From Adineta steineri (Eukaryota > Rotifera > Eurotatoria > Adinetida > Adinetidae): a stretch of DNA of 64,000 bases. The translations under genes and the position numbers were made by a program. Numbering within the stretch: position 1 is the stretch's first letter; each line of letters opens with the position of its first letter. Positions 10,901 to 22,832 of the stretch are shown here, piece after piece. The notes under the pieces are model-generated. The model did not search any database, was not told the origin of the DNA, and saw only the letters and a program-made list of their open reading frames with translations. The stretch covers positions 483,788 to 547,787 of the forward strand of contig CAJNOI010000013.1 of assembly GCA_905250115.1 (NCBI GenBank), given 5' to 3'.

Positions 10901-13900
10901 CAGCCTGATAATTAAAATCCACTCCAGAAAATCGAATGAAACGTTCAAAATTCGAAAGACAGAAATTTGATTGATAAAAATTTCTTCTTTTCTGTTAATT
11001 ATTTTTCTTCAAATAAATAATTTCTTTTATTCAACTATTTTCGTTCATACAATTTATTCAATTCAGATCTTCCTCAAGATTTTTTAACTAAAACTAACAA
11101 GAAACTTTTTTATCTAAAATGATCATTTATCGATGTTTTACACAAAAATATCTTAATAATATTGCAATTCATATTTTATATAAAAATTAATAAAAATCAA
11201 TTCTAAAATCAATGTTAACAAAAATATCTGTATATGTTTTCATGAAAAATCACTTTCAAGAAACTTTATTTTTCTTCTACGAATATATAAATTAATAATT
11301 TTATTTCGTTTAAAGTTCTTCTCTAATATTCTTTCTATTTTTCTTGTTTTTAGTTCTTTCATATAATCAACCAAAATTTTGTTCAACAGCCGTTCGGAAT
11401 TTCAACGGAATTACCATTGCTAATCAATCGATTGTTGGTGAATATCCTAGCGCCATTTTTGTGAGCACAAACAACACAATCTATGTTGCCAGTCGACAAA
11501 ATAACACAATTGTAATTTGGCATGAAGAGAGTGTCAATCCAACAAAGATCATTTCTGGCAATTTTACAAGACCGTCGTCTCTTTTCGTAACATCGAATGG
11601 TAATATTTATATTGATGATGGTGAGGAGAATGGCCGAGTACAGAAATGGATACCGAAAACAAACATCTTTGTCACCGTGATGAATGTCAACTCATCATGT
11701 TATGGTTTGTTTATCGATATCAATGATACTCTTTATTGTTCAATGTCTAACCATCATCAAGTTGTGAAAAGATCATTAAATGATTCTATGATGACTTCAA
11801 ATCGTGTTGCTGCTGGAACAGGCAGTGTAGGATCAGCTTCGAATCAACTTAATTATCCTCGTGGAATATTTGTCAATGTCAATTTGGATTTATATGTGGC
11901 GGATTGTGGAAATGATCGAATTCAGCTGTTCCCGTCAGGTGAATCAAATGGTATCACAGTAGCCGGGCAATATTTAATACCAGATCTAACGGTTGAACTT
12001 CGTTGTCCAACTGGAATCATATTAGATGCTGAGAAATATTTATTCATTGCAGATCAGAATAATCATCGCATTGTGGGCTCAGACTTGAATGGTTTTCGAT
12101 GTTTAGTTGGATGTTATGAAAGAGGTTCACAATCCAATCAATTAAATCATCCATCTAGTTTGAGTTTCGATCGTTCTGGAAACATGTTTGTTACTGATGG
12201 AGAAAATCATCGAATTCAAAAATTTCAATATTTCGAAGAATCATGTAGTAAGTTTAAAATGATCGAATAAAGCCTCTAATATCATTTCGATCAATATTTA
12301 TTCAGAGAATTAATAAGAAAAACTATCATAGAATATGAAGATGAAAACGAAACTTCTGATGGAATTCGAACTGAATTATTCAATAGCTAAACTGAAATTT
12401 CAAGTTTCATCCTAATATACTATTGCTATAAAATAAAAACTTTGCTTACTCATATTTCTCTACAAAAGTCAATCGATAAAATTATCGTCATGTTAATTGC
12501 ATAATACAGATGGAAGTTAGAATGTCTATGTATTTAGTAGGAAAGTTAGAGATAAATTCAGCCCTTTTTGTTGAACTTTTTTTATTAAGTTTTTTGATTC
12601 ACCATTATCTGCGCTCACTTGCCGCTACTGACTGTAGAAAATAATGAACACAATGATTTTATGAAACGTAAGACACCCATGAGAAGTAAAATTTTCATTG
12701 GACTAAAACCATTTCGAAGTAAATATCGATTTGAAGAAAAATTTCTCACGTCGAATTCCATGTTTCAGAACAAAACAAGTTTTGTAAATTGCCTTGAAAT
12801 CAACAAAAGTCGTTTCGTATAGTTGTTCAATGTGCTTTGAAATTCGTAGATATAAAATATCTGTCACGAGAGAGAGAAATGACCCTATGCTCGAATGTTA
12901 ACCACAACTCGTGGCGCAGTCATAAAGATTCAGAATGTCACCTTTACTCTTGAGATGAGAAAACGATTATGTTGTATTTGCAGTCATGGTTTTGGTTGAC
13001 GAACGAGAATAGAATCATGCTTATCACGAGGAAGTGAGGTTTAAACATAGGTCAGTGTCTTCGCAGAAAACTGCCAACAACGAGAAGAAGGAAAAAGTTC
13101 CATTCTGACCTGGTTATTCAAGAGACACTTTATTAGAATAACAAATAATTAACGAGTTGCTCTTGTAATATTTTAACAATGGATCAAATATCAGAATATT
13201 TTGATTTGTTAAGATTGAATGTCACGTCTAACCGACATTTTCTTGATGATGTCATATTATACTTTTAGATTGACTAGAACATTATGAAATAGTTTCATCA
13301 GATAGTCTACTGTTATGCTTAGTGATATCGACAAAAAAAACTAATGTTCTGCATTATATTTATAAAAGAAAAGTTAGATGATAATGAAGAAGTCATAAAA
13401 TTGTAAGTCTATGACATACTAGACTTTCTTAAACCAGTATCATACTCTTTTTTGTATACGAGATTTTATAACACTTCTTTATTGTAATTATAACGGTGTC
13501 TCTTGAAAAGAATATGCGGATTGTAAGGACGCTAAATAGATATTTTATTTCATGTTTTTCTTCATTTCTCTATGAAAAGCATTGCTCTAAAACAACCGAT
13601 TCAACTCTCATTAGTAAACAGAGTGAAAAGCAAACTAAGAATATACACAATCATTTCTTTTCTTTATTCTAAATGCAAATACTCATTGGTTTTTTTTCAT
13701 TCAATAGATAACTCATTATTACTAATAAAATCAATGCATTTATCATTATTGACACCAAATAGTTCAATATATTTTCAAAATTGTTCAGAGTTAGATTCGT
13801 ATTATGAAGCGATACAAATGAATGTCACCATAACTGGATATTATACTTTTCTAATCAGGAGCGAGATGAAAACTTTGTACGCTTATATCTACACAAATAA

Positions 13901-16900
13901 CTTCAATCCATTCGATGTGTTCAAAAATGTTCTCAGCAATAATGGAGACTCTCGTAATCGAAGTCAATTTCAACTCACAGCTATTCTTGAGGCTAATATG
14001 AAATACGTTTTCGTTATGACAGCATCTTCTCCGAATATAACAGGAAACGTTTCAATTCAAGGATCCGGTCGAAGCTGTATCGGTTTCAATCGTATTTGTG
14101 AGTATTTATAGTATTTTGATAGATAATCAGCTACATTTATTCATCATCGGTAGAAAATATAGATTAACTCAATCTAAAAAATGGTATACATATATTTCTG
14201 TTCGATAGAGAATAAGATTCATATGACTTCCAGTCGCCTTCGGTAAATATATTTGAGAGAAAGTAATATTTTAAATTGTTTATATTTATTTCCATGTTAT
14301 ACAAAATAGAATCGGTTTTCTTTTTCGTTAGTAAATACTTCATCAGCTGTTCAAACAGTTTATGCATCAAATTTGACAAGGAACAGTTCAACGTATTTAA
14401 GTCTTTGTTGGCGGTTAAGTTCTTACTATGAAGCGCTACAAGTGAATATTCGTAGAAATGGTCTTTACACTTTCCTTAGCAAAAGCGATATGGACACATA
14501 CGGCTCTATTTACAAAGATTTTTTCAATCCATCTAATCCAGATCAAAATCGACTCGTACACGATGATGACAGCTGTGCACCAAATCAGTTTAAATTCACA
14601 ATTACTCTTGAAACCAGTATTACATATATATTGGTTGTGACAGCGCATGGTTTTGATGTGATAGGTGAATTCTCGATCTTTGTATCCGGTCCAAATAATG
14701 TTGATCTCAAGAGTATTAGTAAGTGTTTGCACTACAACTATTAAATGAGTATCTGTCAACGTTAGTATGAGTATTTAGTTGAGTTTGACATATCCAGAAA
14801 TGAAAACTTGTTTTGTAAGATGAGATTTGTACTATAAGCAGAAAGCTTTACACAAACAGCTACATTAAATCCATGAGATAACAGAATATTGTGAATAGGA
14901 TCAGATCAATGTCCTTAAATGCAGACGCGTTTCAATCGATCACTAATCTTATGTGAATAATATAGAAATCGGCATGAATTCCTGCTCGTGACCATGAAAT
15001 GGAAAAAAAACTTGTTTTTTGTTACAACATGCCCTATCATTTAATGCTCTTATGATAAAAAAATGTCGTAAACATATGCATACAATTTAAATATAAAATA
15101 TATAAATATATTTTTACTTTGTATGAATCTAAAAAATATCTTTACATACTTAAGTTTTTGGGTAAATTACAATAGTAGGAGAATTAGACTATAAATAAAC
15201 CACTTTTCTTATTTAAAATGTTGGGACATTATCCATTTTGGAAAGAAAGAAGTTATTTCAAAATCATTCGTGACATACATTAATGAGGGTTCGGGTATAA
15301 AAAATGTTTATAGATTCTATTCTCACTCTCCATTTACGGCTTAATAATTCCATTGAGAACAATACTATAAAGAACCTTCTCTTTAAACTTCTTACCTCAA
15401 TTTTGGCATGCCTTTCGATATTCTGGGTATATAAGAGATGGCTTATAATGTTCAGCTTTCTTTCTTACATCCAGAGGATTCGTCTTTCTTTCAGTCAATC
15501 TAGATCTATCACGAATCTCGACTGCTTTTCTATTTTCATCACATAGGTTACCCATCAGTCATCGAAAAATCATATTCAGATGCTGTACAATCAAAATATT
15601 CATTACAGCTGACAAAAAATAGTCAAACATTTTCTCGAGATTGTCGAAAATCAAATTATTACTATCAGACTATACGAATGAATGTCATGGAAACTGAATA
15701 CTATGCTCTGAGTAGTACTAGCAGTATGGATACATTTGGTAATATTTACAAGGATGATTTCAATCCAATGAATCCTTTCGAGAATCTACTCTCACAGAAT
15801 TACCGAAGCTGTAGTCATCAAGATTTCAAGCTCATCGCTTGTCTCCACACTGACACGAAATACATATTAGTAGTGACAACTTCTTCTCCAAATATGACAG
15901 GAAACTTTTCCATTCTAACATCTGGACCAAATAACATTACTTTTGATCCTTACAGTAAGTATTTTGTATTATTTGTAAACCATTAACAGAGAATTATAAC
16001 ATCCCACTGAACTCCATTTTCACTCTTCAGAAATAAATAACCTCAGAATTTCGAATAGATTGTATAATTCAATAGAATTATTGTCAAAATTCAGGATCAC
16101 ATCAGAACTCCTTCTTTTAAAAATGGACAATTTTCTTCCAAACAAAGAAGGTTAACTCTCAGTATTGTAGCTTAGCCGTGATTAGATTGATTGTACAAGG
16201 CAAATTTTCTTCTCGAATCAACATTATAATCCAAAAGGCCTATTCTTTAGTGATTTCACACTGTCTGAGATTTTATTACTTTGCAGTGTTTGAAAATCTA
16301 TTCAGTTCATATGCAGAAACATCTTCACAAAAATGAATAAATTCATCATGAGACATTGAGCAGAAAACAGCAATATGGAAATCCAATCTCGACAAGACAT
16401 GTCATGTATAGACAAATGACTTTCATAAACTATTGTTACTTATAAACTTATGCTGATATAACTTTGTTAAGTTGAGAAAGATTGATCTCATCTCTTGATG
16501 ACCATGTATTTCTTTCTTCAGTTCAAATTCAGACCACCTGTTTCATCGGGCAAAAGTGTCAGTTTTACAAAAAAAGCATTGGTGTTACTCTCGATGATAT
16601 TTTACGTGACGAAATTCGATCGAACATGGCACTGACTGACCAAACAATATTAGTGAAAATCAATGCCGCTTTAACAATGATTATGTTTGTTGGAGGTTTA
16701 ATTAATAGTATTTTGTCTCTGATAACATTTCAAAGTAAAGATCTACGACAAGTTGGATGTGGTATTTATCTCTTAGCATCATCAATTACTTCTTTTCTTA
16801 CAATCAGCATGTTTACAGTGAAGTTTTGGTTTGTTGTTCTCACTCAAATGAATCTATCGATTCATGTTTCTGTTGTTCGAGGAGGTTGTGTATCGATTGA

Positions 16901-17564
16901 ACCTCTTCTCAAGCTTTGTCTATATTTGGATGCATGGCTCAATGCTTGTGTTGCTATTGAAAGAGCGATTCTTGTTTTCAAAGGAATCAAATTCAATAAA
17001 CAGAAAAGTCAACGCATAGCTCGATGGATAATTTTTATTTTACCATTCTGTGTCATGGGTTCAATCATTCACGAACCTATATATCGAGAATTATATGAGA
17101 TAAAGACAGAGACGAATAAAGTAGATATCGATAGATGGTGTATAACTCGTTATTCTTCTTTTGTTCAACAATACAATACAATCATCTTATTTTTTCATCT
17201 TGTCGCCCCATGTATTATCAATCTTTGTTCTGCTTTATTCATCATATTCAGATCAGCTCGACAACGATCAACAGCTCAGACAAGACAAACTCTGAGAGAA
17301 CATGTTTATAATCAATTTAATGAACACAAGCAACTATTAATTAGTCCAGTTATTCTTCTAATTCTGTCCTTGCCCCGTCTGATTATGTCAATGTTATCTG
17401 AATGTGTCAATCCATCTAACCATCGATTGTTATTTATTTTTGGTTATTTCATTTCATTTACTCCATCGATGCTTATCTTTATTGTCTTTGTCCTTCCTTC
17501 AGCCTTGTACAGAAAAACATTTCAAGAATCATTTAGACGTTGGCGACGACTCATTCATCAATAA
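7926..17564 (+). CDS. Secreted NHL beta-propeller / beta-sandwich repeats / 7-transmembrane receptor
   Basis: Proposed exons: 7926-7986 (signal peptide MWNIYVFITILLFILNNETS), 8542-9423 and 11354-12247 (two NHL-repeat exons), 13708-14097, 14332-14718 and 15547-15954 (three copies of a ~130-residue domain) and 16522-17564 (7TM). Every junction is phase 1 and every internal exon is a multiple of 3, so frames join without any stop; all exons together give 1354 aa. The ~130-residue domain has the pattern SYYEA-Q-NV...GxIYKDxFNPxNP...YILVVT...G-FSI, resembling prepeptidase C-terminal beta-sandwiches. The last exon has seven hydrophobic helices, a helix-3 end AIERA in place of DRY, and LPSALY in place of NPxxY, fitting a divergent class A GPCR. 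Joining of NHL exons to the 7TM exon is inferred from phase, order and strand, not from transcripts; two separate genes remain possible. Confidence 0.6.
8542..9423 (+). other. NHL-repeat exon, copy 1 of the duplicated pair
   Basis: 882 nt, phase 1 on both sides, acceptor TTTTAG and donor GTAAGT. It encodes about 294 residues with NHL strands such as NYPRGIFVDVNLDLYVADGF and GIILDAEKYLFIADYGNNRI. Both this exon and copy 2 open with a SFNQPKF-type motif. Near the exon end copy 1 reads DSF where copy 2 and the third NHL gene at 54.6 kb read ESC and LSC, so a conserved Cys has become Phe. Confidence 0.8.
9424..11353 (+). other. Intron between the two NHL exons
   Basis: 1930 bp of AT-rich sequence without a supported exon. 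Its last ~60 bp closely repeat the ~60 bp before NHL exon copy 1 (AGTTCTTCTCTAATATTCTT in both), showing that the duplication unit included the 3' end of the preceding intron. No separate signal-peptide exon is visible for copy 2. Confidence 0.6.
11354..12247 (+). other. NHL-repeat exon, copy 2 of the duplicated pair
   Basis: 894 nt, phase 1 on both sides; donor GTAAGT follows codons for ESC. Same domain as copy 1, with blocks of identical DNA (for example the ~75 bp around 8860-8933 and 11681-11754) separated by clearly diverged blocks (such as around 9085-9180 and 11900-12010). The exon length equals that of the NHL exon at 54611-55504. Confidence 0.8.
12248..13707 (+). other. Long intron of the receptor gene, or intergenic
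   Basis: 1460 bp without a convincing exon. If the NHL and 7TM exons are separate genes, the boundary would fall here. The open frame at 12619-12822 has no recognisable features. Confidence 0.4.
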
Positions 17565-18161
17565 TCAATATTTCTTCTTTATTTCCAAACTTGAGGGTGG
17601 GTGTGAGAATGACTCGACTGAAGATGCACCCTCACACTCAATTTTAACAACTGAAAAATAAGCTGAAAGAATTTATTCATATTTAAAATTTTAAATATAA
17701 ATCACAAAATTTTCTCTGTAAAATATTTATTTTTCTTTCACAAAAGATATTTCTCTAACAAACAAATATAGAAATTTCTCATTATATCAACGCAATAGTC
17801 ATGGAAAATAATAATTATCTTCATTTTTGATAAAAATAAATACAGCATATAGTACAACAGTTTTCAGTCTACCGTTAAATGAGAATAGTTATTCTAGCAA
17901 TATTATACTAATAGAATGGCTTCTTTTTTTTCCTTCTTAAATCGCTGAATCAAATCTATTCTGCTTCTTTTTTCTCTGTCAAATTATGGCAGCATAACGG
18001 CCACTCTTGATATCCTTAAAGAAAAAAAAATAATAAAAAAGAAAGGTAAGAATGTGAGCAATCGTTTTGCTTTTTATCTTGTAACATCATATATGTATGT
18101 AAATTAAATCTTTTCTTTTTTTCCCTTGTAATCGTTTCTGTTAAAGAACAAAAATTAAGAG
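17565..18161. other. Intergenic spacer
   Basis: No coding signal. It begins with telomere-like inverted repeat 5, only about 30 bp past the receptor stop codon, and ends in an A/T-rich stretch before the coiled-coil gene. Confidence 0.5.
17592..17640. repeat. Telomere-like inverted repeat 5
   Basis: Left arm TTGAGGGTGGGTGTGAG, loop, right arm CACCCTCACACTCAA. It probably lies in the 3' UTR of the receptor gene. Confidence 0.65.
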
Positions 18162-18836
18162 ATGTCATCTGTACTAGCGGATTATTATAAAAAGCGTGTA
18201 CAGTTACGTTTAAAAATTTTAAAATGTGAAGAAGAGCGTATTCAACTTGAACAAAAACTACAATTATTATCAAGTATTAATTCACGACTAAAACAACAAC
18301 AAATTGATCATATTCAATTGTATTTTACACAACTTAATCAAGAATCTCAACGTGCTAAAGAACGTAGTTTACAATTATTAAATGATATAACACAAGCAGA
18401 ACGTAATTTAGCTCAAATACATATCGATGTAGAACATTTAATACGTTTAAAATCTGATTATTCACAATATTTAGAAACAAAGTATCCGACTTGGGAAAAA
18501 CCTGTATCGAATGAAACAAGTACAATTATTGATAATAATATCTATAATTTTGATCGTTTACCTCAGCAGCAAAATAGTAAGTATATAAATAAATAAATAA
18601 ATATGTATAACATTTCTTCTTATTTAGTATCAACTATTCATTCGCCATATAAATCTGATTCTTATTCTACATTATTTGAACGACATGAAGATCAGTCAAA
18701 AGTTGTTATAAATGATCTACACCGTGATGAACAATCAGTATCTGAATCAACATCGAATGCATTTTCTCATTTAAAACGTACTGGTTCATTATTTCGTACG
18801 GCACTGAATCGTTCTAATCTTTATTTCTTTGATTGA
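18162..18836 (+). CDS. Small coiled-coil protein, kizuna-like (centrosomal)
   Basis: Two exons, 18162-18576 and 18628-18836, with a 51-nt intron (GTAAGT...TTTAG, phase 1) giving 207 aa. The N-terminal ~115 residues are strongly helical and heptad-like. The segment DYYKKRVQLRLKILKCEEER, then LEQKL, a Lys/Gln-rich tract and IRLKSDYSQYLETKYP, resemble the N-terminal region of vertebrate kizuna (DYYERL...EKKRLDLEKKL...LKLEYE). Kizuna is a PLK1 substrate that stabilises the pericentriolar material. The C-terminal half is Ser/Asp-rich and likely disordered. The protein is much shorter than human kizuna (about 670 aa). The match is from memory of one short region; any other centrosomal coiled-coil protein is an alternative. 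Confidence 0.5.
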
Positions 18837-19564
18837 TTTTATTGAAAACAAATTCTATCGTCATAATCCATCAAACATACGTCGTACAACTATTCATCTA
18901 ATATTATAGATTTAGATAAAGATTTTATAATAAAAAATGTTACCTGAACAAAATCTTTCATTATAGGCAAGTTAAATTGATCATTTTACATGATTATTAA
19001 AATTTCATATAATGAATCAACAAACATTAGCACATAATGTTTTTTATTTACATGATAAAGCTAAACGTCTTATAATATATATTATCTGGCGAAGGTATTG
19101 ATGATGATGGTAGATCTCGATGATAGCGATCTAGAATTTTATTGTTAATTCGTTATTTTTCTATGATAGATAGTCTTGTGCTTTTGATAATACAATAAAT
19201 GTTTCGATCTTATTTACATGATTTATAATTTTGAACAGAGTATTTTCATAATTATAGAAATTATTTAATCGAAAAACAATTTATTAATCGATTTAGAATA
19301 AATGTTCTATACAAGATTTCAATATCTCAAAGTTTACAACAAACAAAATCGGATGAAATATAAACTTTCATTTTGTTCTGCGTAAATATCTTTTTAAGTA
19401 TCTAATTACAACAATTCCTATCATAAACTATGTTTACAAAAATTAAAATATGTTTAAATTAATTCAATATTGATGAACATCAAATTTTTTCCTAGTTTCA
19501 TTTTTATATATTTTTATATACAACATTCTATTGTAAGTAAATTCTCATGCATTTGAATTGAAAC
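18837..19564. other. AT-rich stretch, no supported gene
   Basis: Only short open frames. A Met-starting 22-codon fragment near 19012 (MNQQTLAHNVFYLHDKAKRL) could be a leftover exon of the B-box relative just downstream, but nothing confirms it. Confidence 0.35.
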
Positions 19565-19801
19565 CGTGATAATCGTTGTTGTTGTTTTCAATGTGCATTC
19601 AATACCTGTTTTTCTGGATGTCATCTTAATTCAATAGCTATTAATCATAAACATGAATTAATTGAAAATGCATATAAATTACTTCATTTATCACCACTTC
19701 TTATTTATAAAAATCAAGAAACTAATGAATTTACTACAATAAAATATGGACAAATGTATAAAATTATCAAAATAATAGAAAAAATTCGTTGGCAATGCTA
19801 A
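19565..19801 (+). pseudogene. Orphan B-box-like zinc-finger exon (remnant or partial gene)
   Basis: The frame reads RDNRCCCFQCAFNTCFSGCH and continues with LNSIAINHKHELIENAYKLL to a stop at 19799-19801. The Cys/His spacing matches the B-box-type finger in the neighbouring gene at 20776 (CFKCNKKK...CKGCSKEFC...HRH), and the following helix-prone segment is in the same place. No start codon, acceptor or NHL exon is evident, so it looks like a decayed or incomplete duplicate. Confidence 0.45.
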
Positions 19802-20775
19802 TGATGATAATCGACCATTTGTATTATTAATTTGTAATAGGGTGTGGTCGGTGAAAAATGTAATCATCTCCTACCTTTGTTTTGATTATGAAATAGATCA
19901 TTAAGTATATCTTTTTTTATTTATTTCGATATATTTTTTCTTTTTCAATTAAATTATTATATTTATCAATGGTTTTATTTTCGATAGATTTTCTACTATG
20001 GAAAAACTCATTTGACATTTTTAATTCTATCAATTAACAAAACGAAAATATTAAAAGTTTATTTTTGGTTAAAAATAGTACTCTTCGATCTTGTTTCGGA
20101 ATAAAACTCTAAAAATCTATTTAATTAAAAACAAAGTGGAGTTACAGTCTTATCGAAAGTTGAAGAAAAACATGATATTTGAAAGTGTAGCAATAGTTCG
20201 TTGATTTTAGAAAAAAACGCGACTATTTATACGATGAAAGGTGATTATACTTTTTCAATTATTTTCATCTTCGCAATAGAATATATTCTGGGAAAATAGC
20301 TATATGTGATAAGCGTTTGTTCATAACTGGGAAATAACTCATTGCGAGAGAAATCAACAGAACAGAAGAAAAAAATATGATACGATCATATATATATAAA
20401 AAAAAGAGAGAAAAATACCCATATTATTATATATGTGGTTGATGTAGATAACGAATATTTTATTTGTTCGCTCGCAAGTGGTACAGACAGAATTCTTATT
20501 CATATCGAAATAATTAAAAAAATATCACAAGTTGAGAAATTCAATTGTTTGAAATAGCTTCATTTAGGTAAGTTAGTTTTTTGTAATGATACGAAAAAAT
20601 GAGCAAAAAAGCATATCACATAATAACTATTTTGAGAATGAGTGCAGATCTATATATGTTTAATCTTTACCTACATCCAAATCTACATTAAAACATTCTT
20701 TTATTGTCATTGAGTTATTAATTTAATAACAAGGTATTCATTTCTTTTATTAATTTTATATTCAAAGATATAGAA
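19802..20775. other. Gene-free AT-rich spacer
   Basis: No coding signal. A weak telomere-like inverted pair may exist near 20636-20690 (AGTGCAGATCT... and CTACATCCAAATCTACATT), too degenerate to count as a family member. Confidence 0.4.
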
Positions 20776-22832
20776 ATGGCAAACAACAAAACACAATGTT
20801 TTAAATGCAATAAAAAGAAAATAACATTTACTTGTAAAGGATGTTCAAAAGAGTTTTGTTTAATGGATTTAACAGAACATCGTCACATATTAAATCAAGA
20901 ATTATATCATATTACTAATGATTATGATCAATTTAAACATAGAATTAATGAACAAAAACCGAACCCATATGATCTTTTTTTAATAGATCAAATTAATCAA
21001 TGGGAAACAAATTCCACCGAAAAAATTAAACAAAAAGCAAAAGATTGTAGAGAAATTGTCATTAAATCATCACAAACATTTTTGAATGATATTAAAATGA
21101 AATTTAATGATTTAAATGAACAAATAAAACAAATGCAAAAAGAAAATGAATTTAATGAAATTAATTTAAATTACTTAAAAAATCAATTAATGAGAATGAA
21201 TCAAGAACTGAATAATCCGTCAAATATGTCTATCGAACAAGATTCTCACTCATTTATTAATGAAATTTCAATTATCTCATTAGAAAAAAGTTAGTTTTTA
21301 ATAAATAGTTTTCGAAAGAAAAATTCTCATTTTTTATGATATTGTTGAAAAATTATAATGATGAAGAAGGAAAAAACATCGAAAACCTTATTAATTAATT
21401 TATTAGTGAAATTAATTCTAACTTGGTGTGTAACAAAAATTCGATAATTATATTTCGATCTGAAAATTCGTAAAGAGATGATAGAGTTATTAATTCCATC
21501 TATTTATTTACAGTATAAACTTTTCTACAGAGTGTAGTATTATAGAAGGGTGTTTGTTGAGAAGAGAATTTCCAGAATTTTTATTTTTGTGAGTATTAAT
21601 TTAGTTATTTAATAAAACTAGTTCTCTTTTCTTGATATTTATTAATGAAGAGTGATATTTTCTATGACTGGTAAATAAAAAACACTTTTTAATAAAATTT
21701 AGTAGAAATGAATATGTAAAAAGAATATATTGATATTTTATGACAAATATATGAATAAATTTGATTAGATTTGAGTTCATTAAAAATTGCGTGATTATAT
21801 TAGAAATCTTTATTCTACTATTTTATTCTTTGATATTTCAACAAATTGATAACTATACTGAAATCAGTAGACGTTCTATATTTGTAAATTTCATTGAAAA
21901 TAAATCTTTTCTTTTGTTTTCATCCTTTTCTAGAACCAAAATTCAACAAATGGAAGCAAAATGCCATCACTGTGGCTGCTGGAAATGAAAAAGGACAAGA
22001 ATTAAATCAACTCAATTATCCGAATGGAATTTTTATTGATAAAAACAAAAATATTTTCATTGCTGATCATACTAATCATCGTATTGTTGAATGGAAACGT
22101 AATCCAAAAGAAGGACAAATCATTGCAGGTGAAAATAAAGAAGGAAACCGAATGGATCAGTTATATTTTCCATCAGATGTGATTGTTGATGAGCAAGACC
22201 ATTCGATCATCATTGCTGATTCTGATAACAGACGGATAATTCAATGGTTGAATCAAAAGCAACATATTCTTATTGACAATATTGACTGTCATGGCTTGGC
22301 AATGGATAAACATGGATTTCTTTATGTTTCGGATAGTGTGAAGAATGAAGTGAGACGATGGAAAATGGGTGAATATGACAATGAAGGAATTATAGTAGCA
22401 GGTGGAAATAGAAATGGAAACCAACTCAATCAACTTAATTATCCAGGTTTTATCTTTGTTGATGATAATCAATCTGTTTATATATCAGATCAGAACAATC
22501 ACCGTGTGATGAAATGGAGAAAAGATGCAAAAGAAGGAACAGTTGTCGCTGGAGGAAATGATGCAGGCGAAAATCTTAATCAGTTGTTTCAACCTGAAGG
22601 AGTAACTGTTGATGATTTGGGTCAGATCTATGTGGCAGATTGTCAAAATCATCGAATAATGCGTTGGTGTGAAGGAAAAGAAGAAGGTGAAGTTGTAGTT
22701 GGTGGAAATGGTTTAGGAAATCAATCAAATCAATTGCATTTTCCCACTGGTTTATCTTTTGATGATGAAGGAAATCTTTATGTTACTGACTATTTTAATC
22801 AACGAATTTTAAAGTTTGAAATAATTTTGTAA
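20776..22832 (+). CDS. B-box / coiled-coil / NHL protein (TRIM-NHL-like without RING)
   Basis: Exons 20776-21289 and 21934-22832, joined by a 644-nt intron (GTTAGT...TTCTAG, phase 1), giving 470 aa. Residues ~7-45 form a B-box-like zinc finger (CFKC, CKGC, FC, HRH). Residues ~50-165 are helical coiled coil with repeated KIKQKAKD, LNEQIKQMQKENE and LKNQLMRMNQELN. Exon 2 is an NHL beta-propeller with five or six repeats of the form LNYPNGIFIDKNKNIFIADH, then NHRIVEWKR, and AGG-N-G linkers. There is no signal peptide and no RING, so it is a cytoplasmic scaffold or RNA-binding candidate rather than a ubiquitin ligase. The large intron could hide an extra exon. NHL exon organisation differs from the secreted NHL proteins of this window. 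Confidence 0.75.
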
